From: a bacterium
GTDB taxonomy: Bacteria; Pseudomonadota; Alphaproteobacteria; Ferrovibrionales; Ferrovibrionaceae
Assembly (NCBI GenBank): GCA_022844005.1
Contig: JALHMN010000022.1
Coordinates: forward strand, 1-41,046
DNA length: 41,046 nucleotides
Reading direction: 5' to 3'
The notes beneath the pieces are model-generated. The model did not search any database, was not told where the DNA came from, and saw only the letters and a list, made by a program, of their open reading frames with translations. How positions within the stretch are numbered: position 1 is the first letter of the stretch; every line of letters begins with the position of its first letter. The position numbers and the translations under genes were made by a program. Shown piece after piece: positions 24,661 through 35,321 of the stretch.

Positions 24661-26354
24661 GGCCCACGGATGAGGCGACCGGGCCTGGCACCGGTGAATT
24701 CGCCACCGGCCAGCGTCTCCACGCCGGCGACGAAAGTGTGCCGATAGCCCTGTCCCTTCTGGATCAGGCGGCGGCCACCCGCCGGCAGGTCGTAGACGAC
24801 CTCGGGGCGCAGCACGCGGAGCGCGTCGAAGTCGATCACGTTGAGGTCGGCGCGGTAGCCCGGAGCGATCACGCCACGATCGTTCAGGCCGTAGGAGCGG
24901 GCGGTGTCACGGGTCTGCTTCCTGACCAGGAATTCGAGGGGCAAGCGCTCGCCGCGGTTCCTGTCCCGGGCCCAATGAGTGAGAAGATAGGTCGGCGCGC
25001 TGGAATCGCAGATGACGCCGACATGCGCGCCGCCGTCCGCCACGCCCATCACGGTCGCCTCGTCGACGATCATCTCGCGCACCACGTCGAGGCTGCCCTC
25101 GGCGTAGTTCTCGAAGGGCAGCATCAGGAGGCCCTTGCCGCCCTGCGCCATCATCAGGTCGAGCGCCAACGCCCAGGGACTCTGGTTTCTCGCCTGCGCC
25201 ATCGCCGCGATGCTCTGCGTCTTCGGGTCCGGCTCGTAGTCCGGCCTGTCGCCGAGCGGGCAGACACGGGCCAGCATATCGGCCATCCAGCGGGTGGCAC
25301 CGTCGGTCGGGCGATCCTCGACCAGACGCCGGCGCAGGTCGGCATCCGTCTGCAACAGCCGGAAACGTGCTTCCGGCGACAGATTGTCGAGCGCGAGCCA
25401 GGCCGGGTGCCCGGCGAAGGGATGCATCGTCGTCTCCAGGCCCATGACGATACCGATGCAGCGCGCGCCGACCTGGCCGTTCGCCTCGATACCCGCCTTC
25501 CGCGCGGCGTGGATCTGCGACAGTGTATGCCGCCACAGGTCGGGTGCATTGTTCACCTGAATGAGCAGCACCGAAAGCGGGCGTCCCGCCACCTTCGCCG
25601 CCGCGCTCAGCGCCTCGAATTCGCCCGGTCCGAAATCCGAGTTCACCTGCAGCACGCCGGTGCCGGCACGACGCATCGCCGCGGCGAGGCCGAACAGCTC
25701 CGGCTCGCGCGCGCTCAGGCTCGGCGTCAGGCGGCCGTCCTTGGCCCTGTGTTTGGTGGTGCGCGAGGTGGAGAAGCCGAGCGCTCCGGCGGCGAGCGAC
25801 TCTTCGAGAAGCGCGCCCATGCGGCCGATCTCCGCTTCGCTCGGCACTTCGGCGTGTTCGGCGCCGCGCTCGCCCATGACGTAGAAGCGCAAGGCCGCAT
25901 GCGGCACCTGGGCGCCGATGTCGACCACGCGCGGCATGGCGGCGAGCGAATCGAGATAGTCGGGGAAGCTCTCCCAGTCGAAGCTGACGCCCTCGTTCAG
26001 CACGCTTTCGGGGATGTCCTCCACACCTTCCATCAGATTGATCAGGTAGGGCACGTCCTTCTTGTGGACCGGGGCGAAGCCGACACCACAATTGCCGAAG
26101 ACGGTGGTGGTGACGCCATGCCAAGAGGATGGAGTGAGGAGCGGGTCCCAGGTCGCCTGACCGTCATAGTGAGTATGGATGTCGACGAAGCCCGGCGTGA
26201 CCAGAAGCCCGTCGGCCGCGATCACGCGTCTCGCCGCCCCCACATCGCTGCCGACGGCGACAATGATTCCGTCTTTCACCGCGACGTCGGCAATACGCCG
26301 GGCCGCGCCGGTTCCGTCGACAACAAAGCCGTTGCGGATCACGAGGTCATGCAT
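24645..26354 (-). CDS. N-acyl-D-amino-acid deacylase family amidohydrolase
   Basis: The 569-residue protein is a metal-dependent amidohydrolase of the D-aminoacylase group. It has the small N-terminal beta domain (MHDLVIRNGFVVDGTG), the zinc motif GFVDIHTHYDGQ (His60, His62), FGNCGVGFAP with the conserved Cys89, LQVNSDFG, GVADGGAHVG near the C-terminus, and the closing GVIAPGYRADLNVIDFD segment. Such enzymes hydrolyse N-acyl-D-amino acids, dihydropyrimidine-like rings or related amides. The frame is open to 26513, but ATG 26354 has GGGAGGAAG upstream and fits the family. It lies 29 bases after the quinone oxidoreductase gene in the same operon. Confidence 0.92.
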   Translation of the reverse strand: MHDLVIRNGFVVDGTGAARRIADVAVKDGIIVAVGSDVGAARRVIAADGLLVTPGFVDIHTHYDGQATWDPLLTPSSWHGVTTTVFGNCGVGFAPVHKKDVPYLINLMEGVEDIPESVLNEGVSFDWESFPDYLDSLAAMPRVVDIGAQVPHAALRFYVMGERGAEHAEVPSEAEIGRMGALLEESLAAGALGFSTSRTTKHRAKDGRLTPSLSAREPELFGLAAAMRRAGTGVLQVNSDFGPGEFEALSAAAKVAGRPLSVLLIQVNNAPDLWRHTLSQIHAARKAGIEANGQVGARCIGIVMGLETTMHPFAGHPAWLALDNLSPEARFRLLQTDADLRRRLVEDRPTDGATRWMADMLARVCPLGDRPDYEPDPKTQSIAAMAQARNQSPWALALDLMMAQGGKGLLMLPFENYAEGSLDVVREMIVDEATVMGVADGGAHVGVICDSSAPTYLLTHWARDRNRGERLPLEFLVRKQTRDTARSYGLNDRGVIAPGYRADLNVIDFDALRVLRPEVVYDLPAGGRRLIQKGQGYRHTFVAGVETLAGGEFTGARPGRLIRGPRKVA

Positions 26355-26383
26355 GCGATCTTCCTCCCGGCCAATGCCGTCGT

Positions 26384-27355
26384 CTACGCCGAAAGCACGA
26401 TCTTGCCGAAATGCGCGTTCGCCTTCATATGCGCCAGCGCCGCGGCGGCCTCCTCCAGCTTGAAGGTGCGGTCGATCGGCAAGGACAGCTTGCCCGCCTC
26501 CACCGCGCTCCACAGGTCGGCGCGCATGCGCCGGTTGATCTCGCGCACCTCCTCGATGCTACGCGTGCGGAAGGTGACGCCGATATAGTCGATGCGGCGG
26601 AGCGCATGGAGGTCGAAGTCGAATTCGCCCTTCATGCCGCCGAGCCGCCCGACATTGACGATCCGCCCCTTGATCGCCGTCGCCTTGAGATTCTGGTTGG
26701 CGACGGAAGCGGAGATCTGGTCGACGATCAGGTTCACGCCCTTGCCATCAGTCGCCTTCAGTACCGCATCGGCCCAGCCGGGATCGGAAGAGTCGAGCGC
26801 GAGATCGGCGCCGAACTGCTTCAGCTTCTCCCGCCTTCCGGCATTGGTCGAGGTGCCGATGACGAGTGTCGCCCCCCTGGCCTTGGCGATCTGCATCGCC
26901 ATGAGGCCGACACCGGAACTAGCGCCCTGGATGAGAACGCTTTCGCCCGCCTGCAGGCGACCATTGGTGACCACAGCGTCATGCATGGTGGAGAGCGCGA
27001 CGGGAAGCGTCGCCGCCTGTTCCCAGCTCATGTTGCTGTCGGGCAGGCGGGCCGTTCGGCCCCAATCGGCAACCGCATATTCGGCATAGCCGCCGGCGCC
27101 GGCGCACATCACCCGGTCACCCGGCTTGATATCCTTCACTTCGGCGCCGACCTCTGCCACTTCGCCGGCGAATTCCATGCCGACGATCGTCCCGGGCCCT
27201 CCGATCGCACCATGCCGCGCACCACTGGCCACGGCGAGGTCGGCCCGGTTCAGGCCGCTCGCGCGAACCCGGACAAGCACCTCGTTCGGCTTGGGCACGG
27301 GCTTCGGCACGTCGCGGATTTCGACGCCCTGTTCGGCGACAACGGCGGCTTTCAT
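26384..27355 (-). CDS. Quinone oxidoreductase-like MDR family protein
   Basis: The 323-residue protein is a medium-chain dehydrogenase/reductase of the zinc-independent quinone reductase group. It has EVLVRVRASGLNRADLAVASG, GMEFAGEVAEVGAEVKDIKPGDRV and the NADPH-binding QGASSGVGLMAMQIAK motif; the structural zinc cysteines are absent. It should reduce quinones or enone-type substrates with NADPH. The ribosome binding site is GAGGAAA eight bases before ATG 27355. A 69-base gap separates it from the oxaloacetate decarboxylase-like gene upstream, which may share its transcript. Confidence 0.92.
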   Translation of the reverse strand: MKAAVVAEQGVEIRDVPKPVPKPNEVLVRVRASGLNRADLAVASGARHGAIGGPGTIVGMEFAGEVAEVGAEVKDIKPGDRVMCAGAGGYAEYAVADWGRTARLPDSNMSWEQAATLPVALSTMHDAVVTNGRLQAGESVLIQGASSGVGLMAMQIAKARGATLVIGTSTNAGRREKLKQFGADLALDSSDPGWADAVLKATDGKGVNLIVDQISASVANQNLKATAIKGRIVNVGRLGGMKGEFDFDLHALRRIDYIGVTFRTRSIEEVREINRRMRADLWSAVEAGKLSLPIDRTFKLEEAAAALAHMKANAHFGKIVLSA

Positions 27356-27424
27356 GAAGGTTTCCTCGAAAAGTGGGCGTTATTTTCCGCCAGTAGACGC
27401 CACCGGGGCCCTGCCGGCAATCCT

Positions 27425-28291
27425 TCATGCGCCTCCCAGAAACTCGCGGGTCCAGTCGCCATGCGCCTCGTCACGGGTGAGGGCTTTCATGAGGGCGGCC
27501 GAGGCGACCCCCTTCAGGTCGGCCGGGCGGGTTCCCTCCCTCAGTGCTTTCAGCGTGTCGTACACCGCCTGGACTCCGGCGGCGAAGGGCTGGTGGCCCT
27601 GCAACGCGATCCGTACCCGTTGCGAAGCGAGAAACTCCCGATCGTTCAGTTCGGCGCTGGTGCTGCCGAGAATGATCGGCAAATCCACCGACGCGGCAAT
27701 CGCCGAGAGATGTTCGCGCTTTTCCAATCCAACGAAGAACAGCGCATCGACGCCCGCCTGGGCATAGGCTCGCGCCCGCGCCAGAGTCTCGTCGATTCCC
27801 GCAATGGCCGCCGCGCTGGTTCGCCCGACGATGACGAGACCGGGATCGCGCCTCGCCGCGAGCGCGGCCCGCATCTTGCCCACGCCTTCATCGAGCGGAA
27901 CGAGCACCGGCCTGCCTGAGGGCCCAAAGGGCCGTGGCAGGTCGGTATCCTCGATGGTCAAGCCGGCGACGCCGGCGTTTTCCAGTTCCTCCACGGTGCG
28001 CATCACATTCAGGGCATTGCCGTAACCGTGATCGGCATCGACCAGCAGCGGCAGTTCGGCGGCCCGGCTGATGCGATAGGCCTGGGCGGCGAACTCGCTC
28101 AGGGTGATCAGGATCAGGTCCGGCCCTCCCAGCACGGCGAGCGAGGCGACCGATCCGGCGAACATGCCGATCTCGAAGCCCAGGTCGGCGGCGATTCGGG
28201 CCGAAATGGGATCGGAAACCGATCCGGGATGAATGCAAGCCGATCCCGCCAAATGGGCCCGGAACCGCTTCCGCCGTTCTGTCCAGCGCAT
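27425..28291 (-). CDS. Isocitrate lyase/PEP mutase family enzyme, oxaloacetate decarboxylase-like
   Basis: The 288-residue protein is a (beta/alpha)8 barrel of the isocitrate lyase/PEP mutase superfamily. It closely resembles the Pseudomonas aeruginosa PA4872-type oxaloacetate decarboxylase. Shared stretches seen are HPGSVSDPISARIAADLGFE, ITLSEFAAQAYRISRAAELP, VDADHGYGNALNVMRTVEELE, LTIEDTDLP and EGVGKMRAALAARRDPGL. DADHGYGN and the TIEDT segment carry the Mg2+ and oxyanion ligands. The reaction would give pyruvate and CO2; closely related members act on other 2-keto diacids. It is divergent from macA across a 198-base region. Confidence 0.87.
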   Translation of the reverse strand: MRWTERRKRFRAHLAGSACIHPGSVSDPISARIAADLGFEIGMFAGSVASLAVLGGPDLILITLSEFAAQAYRISRAAELPLLVDADHGYGNALNVMRTVEELENAGVAGLTIEDTDLPRPFGPSGRPVLVPLDEGVGKMRAALAARRDPGLVIVGRTSAAAIAGIDETLARARAYAQAGVDALFFVGLEKREHLSAIAASVDLPIILGSTSAELNDREFLASQRVRIALQGHQPFAAGVQAVYDTLKALREGTRPADLKGVASAALMKALTRDEAHGDWTREFLGGA

Positions 28292-28489
28292 GTTACCCTC
28301 GCCCTCCGCGTAGATTGATTGGACCGCACCGACGGGTTGTGGATCAATGGCAAGTTATCTTGCTTTTGACTTTCACTGTCAGCCCATGCTGGAGCTGCAT
28401 GTCCGCGGCGCAGGATCAGACGCAAAGCTTCGTATATCAAGCCGTACGGGCGGCGCGGCTCGCCCGAGGAGGATGGTTTCCCGATTTCC
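28292..28489. other. Divergent intergenic region between the decarboxylase and macA genes
   Basis: These 198 bases are lower in GC than the coding DNA and should hold both promoters. I see TTGACT near 28366 but no good -10 partner. A strong AGGAGG sits at 28467-28472. No clear operator or terminator is visible. Confidence 0.5.
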
Positions 28490-29739
28490 ATGCGCTCGTT
28501 GATGAAATTCATTGTCCTGCTCGCCGTGCTCGGCGGGTTCGGCTACGGCGGCTGGCAGTGGTGGGACGCCCATGGTGAAACACGCGCGCCCTTGCCCATA
28601 CAAGCGGTCGTGCTGGGGTCGATCGAAAACAACGTATCGGCACTCGGCACCGTAAACCCGGCGAATTACGTGGACGTCGGCACCCAGGTTTCCGGCCAGT
28701 TGCAGGTGATCAAGGTGGAGATCGGCGACAAGGTGGAACAGGGCCAGCTCCTGGCCGAGATCGACCCCACAGTGTACCAGTCGAGGGTCAATGCCGCCGA
28801 GGCGCAACTGATGGTGCTGCAGGCCCAGATGGCGGACAAGAGGGCGCAGAAGACGCTGGCAGAGCAGCAATTGAAGCGCCAGAAGGAACTGCTCGCCGTC
28901 CGCGCCACCAGCCAGGACGCCCACGACATCGCCATTGCCACGGTACGGCAGATCACCGCGCAGATCGCCGCGATCGAGGCCCAGGCCAAGCAGACCCAGT
29001 CGACCCTGGCGGGCGACCAAGCCAACCTGCGCTACACCAAGATCTACGCCCCGATGACGGGCACCGTGGTCTCGATCACCGCCCGGCGCGGCGGCACGCT
29101 GAATGCGAACCAGACGGCGCCCATCATTCTGCGGATCGCCGATCTCGATACCATGACGGTCTCGGCTCAGGTATCCGAGGCCGATATCCCAAAGCTGAAG
29201 CCGGGAATGCCGGTTTACTTCACCACGCTGGGACGCGCCGACAAGCGCTGGACCAGCACGCTGCGCCAGATACTGCCCACCCCTGACGTGGTCAACAACG
29301 TGGTGCTGTACAATGCGCAGTTCGATGTCGCCAATACCGGCCAGGATCTGCTGCCGCAGATGAGCGCGCAGGTCTTTTTCGTCATTGCCGAAGCCCGTGA
29401 TGTACCGGTCGTGCCGGTCGGCGCGCTCCGCCGCTCGACGGCGACACCACGGGAAGCCGCCCCGCCGGGCACTCCCGTCGCCGGCGATCGGGCGACCCCG
29501 CGCTCGGGCGGACGCCGCGAAGCTGGCTATACGGTCCGGGTGATGGAGGACGGGAAACCCGTCGAACGGCGCGTGCAGGTGGGCGTGACCAACCGGCTAT
29601 CGGCGGAAATCCGCTCGGGCCTGACCGTCGGCGAGACGGTGGTGCTCGACACCGCCGCGCCCGAACAGGGGCGTCCGGCGAGAACCGGTGGCCCGCCCGG
29701 CGGCCTCGGCGGCGGCCTCTCCGCGCCGAGGGGCCGCTG

Positions 29740-29740
<1 letters not shown>
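28490..29740 (+). CDS. macA: MacA-like periplasmic adaptor protein of a tripartite efflux pump
   Basis: The 416-residue protein links an inner membrane pump to an outer membrane channel. An N-terminal membrane anchor (5-22) is followed by the biotinyl-lipoyl motif [30 protein letters not shown], a coiled-coil hairpin (about 95-180), the returning lipoyl half ([15 protein letters not shown]) and beta-barrel domains. The C-terminal 30 residues are Gly/Pro/Arg-rich and disordered. The start is uncertain. AGGAGG is 17 bases before ATG 28490, and ATG 28502 overlaps the stop of a nine-codon leader reading frame. Its TGA overlaps the macB ATG by one base (TGATG), so the two are coupled. Confidence 0.93.
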
Positions 29741-31743
<2,003 letters not shown>

Positions 31744-31746
31744 CCC

Positions 31747-33165
31747 ATGCTCCGCCACCTCGCACCGGTCATTCTGTCCGGCTTCCTCGTCTCCGGCTGC
31801 TTTTCGCTCGGCCCGGACTACGAGGCGCCGACGGTCGCCGCGCCGGCGGGCTGGACCGACGAAAGTGCGCTCGGCGTCTGGCCGGAATCCGGATGGTGGC
31901 GCGCCTTCGGCAGCCGCGAACTCGACGCGCTTATCGACGAGGCGATCGAAGACAACCGGGACCTGCGGGCAGCGATCAACCGTATCGAACAGGCCGAAGC
32001 ATCCCTGCGGATCGCCGACGCAGCGCTGTTGCCCGCGTTGTCCGGCAGCGCCTCGGGCACGCGCAGCGATCGCGGCAGCGCGGCGCAATCCTCCAATGCC
32101 GTAAACGCCAACCGAAGCGGCCGCACGGTCAGCACCACCTATTCGGCCAATCTCCAGGGCTCCTACGCGCTCGACCTGTTCGGGGCCAACCGTGCCTCGT
32201 CCTCGGCGGCGGCCCAGCGCCTCGTTTCCAGCCGCTACGACCGCGAAACCGTCGCGCTGACGCTCGTATCCAATGTGGCGACGACGTTCATTCAGATCGT
32301 GTCGCTGCGCGACCGCCGTCGGTTCGCGGAACGCAATCTCGCGATCTCCGAGGAGATTCTGGAACTGCTCGAGAATACCGAGCGGATCGGCACCACTTCG
32401 GCGCTGGAAGTCGCCCAGCAACGCAGCGCCATAGCGAGCCAGCGCGCGCAGTTGCCGGCATTGGCACTCGCCGAGCGCCAGAACCTCAACGCGCTTGCCG
32501 TCCTGCTGGGCGAAGCGCCATCGGGCTTCGACATACTCTCGCGATCAATGGATGAGCTGACGCTGCCCCCGGTTCTGGCAGGCCTGCCTTCATCGCTCCT
32601 GCAGCGCCGGCCCGACCTGCGCAAGACGGAGTCCGATCTCCGCGCGGCGAACTTCGATCTCGCCTCGGCGCATGCCGCGCGCTTCCCAACCATCGCGCTG
32701 ACGCTGCAAGGCGGCAGTTCGAGTCAACAGCTCGGCGATCTCCTCAGTTCCGGCTCGCTGCTCTGGTCGCTGGCCGGATCGCTGACCGCGCCGATCTTCC
32801 AGGGCGGACGTCTGCAGGCGCAGGAGGATCTGAGCGGGGCGCGCTTTCGCGAGGTGGCGGAGAATTACCAGAAGGCCGTGATCACGGCCTTCCAGGACGT
32901 CGAGAACGCCCTGTCGGCGACCACGCAGAATTCGCTGCAGAACGCGCAGCAGAGGATAGCCTACGAGCAGGCGGCCGAGGCCCTGCGGTTGGCCGAGTTG
33001 CGCTATCGCCTCGGTGCCACCCAGTTCCAGACGGTCCTCGAGGCGCAACGCAACATCGTGCAGACGGCCGACGCCGTGGTGCAGAGCCAGCGCGACCGTT
33101 TCACCGCCGCCGTCGGCCTCTACCAGGCCCTGGGAGGTGGTTGGCCCGGCGAATTGCAGCGTTAG
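31747..33165 (+). CDS. NodT/OprM-family outer membrane efflux lipoprotein
   Basis: The 472-residue protein is a TolC-fold outer membrane channel. A lipoprotein signal (MLRHLAPVILSGFLVSGC, lipobox Cys18) is followed by the family opening LGPDYEAPTV. Two repeats of long paired helices follow, with WWRAFGSRELDALIDEAIEDNRDLRAAINRIEQAEA in the first half and PSSLLQRRPDLRKTESDLRAANFDLASAHAARFPTI in the second. It completes the MacA-MacB pump in one operon, with three bases after the macB stop and no strong ribosome binding site, suggesting coupled translation. Its TAG interlocks with the TAA of the convergent dimethylformamidase-like gene. Confidence 0.95.
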   Translation: MLRHLAPVILSGFLVSGCFSLGPDYEAPTVAAPAGWTDESALGVWPESGWWRAFGSRELDALIDEAIEDNRDLRAAINRIEQAEASLRIADAALLPALSGSASGTRSDRGSAAQSSNAVNANRSGRTVSTTYSANLQGSYALDLFGANRASSSAAAQRLVSSRYDRETVALTLVSNVATTFIQIVSLRDRRRFAERNLAISEEILELLENTERIGTTSALEVAQQRSAIASQRAQLPALALAERQNLNALAVLLGEAPSGFDILSRSMDELTLPPVLAGLPSSLLQRRPDLRKTESDLRAANFDLASAHAARFPTIALTLQGGSSSQQLGDLLSSGSLLWSLAGSLTAPIFQGGRLQAQEDLSGARFREVAENYQKAVITAFQDVENALSATTQNSLQNAQQRIAYEQAAEALRLAELRYRLGATQFQTVLEAQRNIVQTADAVVQSQRDRFTAAVGLYQALGGGWPGELQR

Positions 33166-35318
33166 GCCGAGAAGCGCCGGACCACGTTCTCCAGCATGCG
33201 GGAGACCGGTCCCTGCCAGCCGCCGTCCTTCCACAGGCTGCCGCAGAAGGTGATCGAGCCGACCGAGAAGACGGCGCCGCCACCGGCCAGGTCGAAATAG
33301 ACGATCTCGCCCCGGATCATCTCCCGCGGGCTCTCGCCGCTGATGGAACTGAGGCCGAAGACCTCTTCCGGAACGGCGAAGAAGGAGCGCGGCACATTCT
33401 CCGATCGTGCCAGGATGACGAGGTTCGCCGGGCTGCCGAGGCGCGGGACGGCGCGGTCCAGTTCGAAGCCGGCGGCACCGCCCGCGCAGAGGCCGTAGTC
33501 GCCGATGATCTCCCCTTCCACGCCATCGAATATCCAAGCGGCGCGCGGATCGGCCGCTCCCGGCATGCGGCGGAAATACGTCGCTTCATAGAGGCCTTGG
33601 GCGGAGAAGCCGACGCCGCAGAGAACCTGGGGCGGCCGTCCCTGGCGCTGCCACAGCCCGCCATACTGTCCGTCGAAGGCATGGTGATACTCGGCGGGTT
33701 CCGCCGCCCACATGCGAACGCCCGTCTCGGTGCGACGCAGTTCGATCGTTCCCGGCACCCCGTCGCTGAGGGCGATGCGCCAGTAGAAGCCGTTGCCACC
33801 GAGATAGGCCATGCGACCACCGCTGCGCGTATAGGTCATCAGCGCGTCGAGCGTCTGCGGCGTGTGGTACTCGGGATGCGAGCCGGTCAGCACCACCTTG
33901 TAGGGCGCGAGCAGGGAGGCGCCTTCCGTATGCAGATCGTCGTCGGTGACGACGTCGAAGGCGAATCCCTTCCCCTCGAGCCAGGCGAGGAGGTGATGAT
34001 CGGAAACGTAGTGCCGCGTGCCCGATCCCTTCGATTCGTTGAACACCACATAGCCCGGCCGGGTGTTTATGACCGGCCTCAGCCAGGTGGAGAAGGCGAC
34101 GCCGCTGCCATCGGGATGCACGTTGTAGGTCGACCGCCCATAGATCGGATAGTCGTCCGGGTTATGGGGATAGGCTTTCCACGCAGCGAGCTTCTCGCGA
34201 TGCGCGGCATCGACGTTTCCGCGCGCATGGCAGGCATAGGCGACATAGGTGAAGGTCGGGATCAGCACGACGATCGGCGCCGTGGGCCCGGATCGCGGCG
34301 GCAGGACGAAGAGGGGCAGCCAGTCTTCGCCGGCATCGCAGGTGAGATGCAGCGCGTAGGAACCGCTCTTCAACCCGTCCGGGATGACGAAGTCGAAGTC
34401 CGCGGCCCATCCGCAATCGTTCAGGTCGTCCGCATGGAACTCGATCGCGGCATAGTCCTGCGGGGCATGCCGCCAGCACATCTCCCGGCCCGTCCAGCCG
34501 GCGCCGCGTACCGCCCGCATGGGCAGGTTGATCTGCCGCCCGTGGCAAGAATGCGGTCCGGTATCGGCCAGATCGATACCCTCGATGCCCCGGCTGAAGT
34601 CCCAGGCCGCCAGCACCTTTGCCCCCGCTGGAATGGCGAGTGGCTCCGGCCAGTCACGCGCGAACCCCTGGAGGATCGCGGGGGCCTCGATGCGGCCGTT
34701 GAAATGAAGCTTCGGCGCATCGGGATCGGCGGCGGCGAACAGGACGGGTCCGCCGGCGGCAGGCAGTTCGGCATCCGATGCTCCCTCGACGACGACCGCT
34801 TCATGGCGCAGGAACGGGTCCACCGGCATCTGCCCGAGCAGGATCGCCCCCGACACGGGATCGAGGCTTAACCACAAGCGATACCAGGTCCGCGGATGCA
34901 TCGGCGCGCCGGTTGCCAGAACGCCCGACCGCCACGCCGCCTCGGCGCCGTTCGCGCCGGCCTTGAGGACGATGTCCCCCTCCGCCAGAACCGCCTTGGC
35001 CGGATCTTCCAGCAATCCGGACCAGATGAGACAGGTCCATGTGCAGGGCGCGCCGCCGTCGCGCGCGGGGCCCTTCGCTACGATGCCGTAGGAGCCGAGC
35101 TGGATCGGCTTGCGAATGCCAGGGAAGCTGCGATCGAACCGGGCGGAGCAGTCTTCGAAACGGACGCCCGGGCCGGCGGGGTTCGCGTCTGCGCTGATCA
35201 CCCGCACCAGGCGGGCACGAAATGGGGTCGCGTCCCGGACGCTGACATGCGCGCTCAGCGCCGCGCCCGGGCGCCCCGAAAACCGGTTCAGGTATCCGGT
35301 GATCGGCAGTTCGCGCAT
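33162..35318 (-). CDS. N,N-dimethylformamidase large-subunit-like protein
   Basis: The 718-residue protein fits the N,N-dimethylformamidase beta (large) subunit family. The N-terminal half includes a LamG-like beta domain (about 115-280, TWYRLWLSLDPVSGAILLGQMPVD). The catalytic half (about 345-640) carries IPTFTYVAYACHARGN, YPIYGRSTYNVHPDGSG and LTGSHPEYHTPQTLDALM. The known enzyme holds a mononuclear iron with two Tyr and one Glu; Tyr358 or Tyr361, Tyr398 and Glu483 are the matching candidates here (inferred from motif spacing). The family hydrolyses amides such as dimethylformamide, but members vary. The small subunit gene usually paired with it is not seen. It starts three bases after the class III aminotransferase stop. 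Confidence 0.85.
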   Translation of the reverse strand: MRELPITGYLNRFSGRPGAALSAHVSVRDATPFRARLVRVISADANPAGPGVRFEDCSARFDRSFPGIRKPIQLGSYGIVAKGPARDGGAPCTWTCLIWSGLLEDPAKAVLAEGDIVLKAGANGAEAAWRSGVLATGAPMHPRTWYRLWLSLDPVSGAILLGQMPVDPFLRHEAVVVEGASDAELPAAGGPVLFAAADPDAPKLHFNGRIEAPAILQGFARDWPEPLAIPAGAKVLAAWDFSRGIEGIDLADTGPHSCHGRQINLPMRAVRGAGWTGREMCWRHAPQDYAAIEFHADDLNDCGWAADFDFVIPDGLKSGSYALHLTCDAGEDWLPLFVLPPRSGPTAPIVVLIPTFTYVAYACHARGNVDAAHREKLAAWKAYPHNPDDYPIYGRSTYNVHPDGSGVAFSTWLRPVINTRPGYVVFNESKGSGTRHYVSDHHLLAWLEGKGFAFDVVTDDDLHTEGASLLAPYKVVLTGSHPEYHTPQTLDALMTYTRSGGRMAYLGGNGFYWRIALSDGVPGTIELRRTETGVRMWAAEPAEYHHAFDGQYGGLWQRQGRPPQVLCGVGFSAQGLYEATYFRRMPGAADPRAAWIFDGVEGEIIGDYGLCAGGAAGFELDRAVPRLGSPANLVILARSENVPRSFFAVPEEVFGLSSISGESPREMIRGEIVYFDLAGGGAVFSVGSITFCGSLWKDGGWQGPVSRMLENVVRRFSA

Positions 35319-35321
35319 GGT

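Noticed and set aside
24642-26588. 648-codon plus-strand open frame
   Set aside because: It is antisense to the D-aminoacylase gene and has no recognisable domain.
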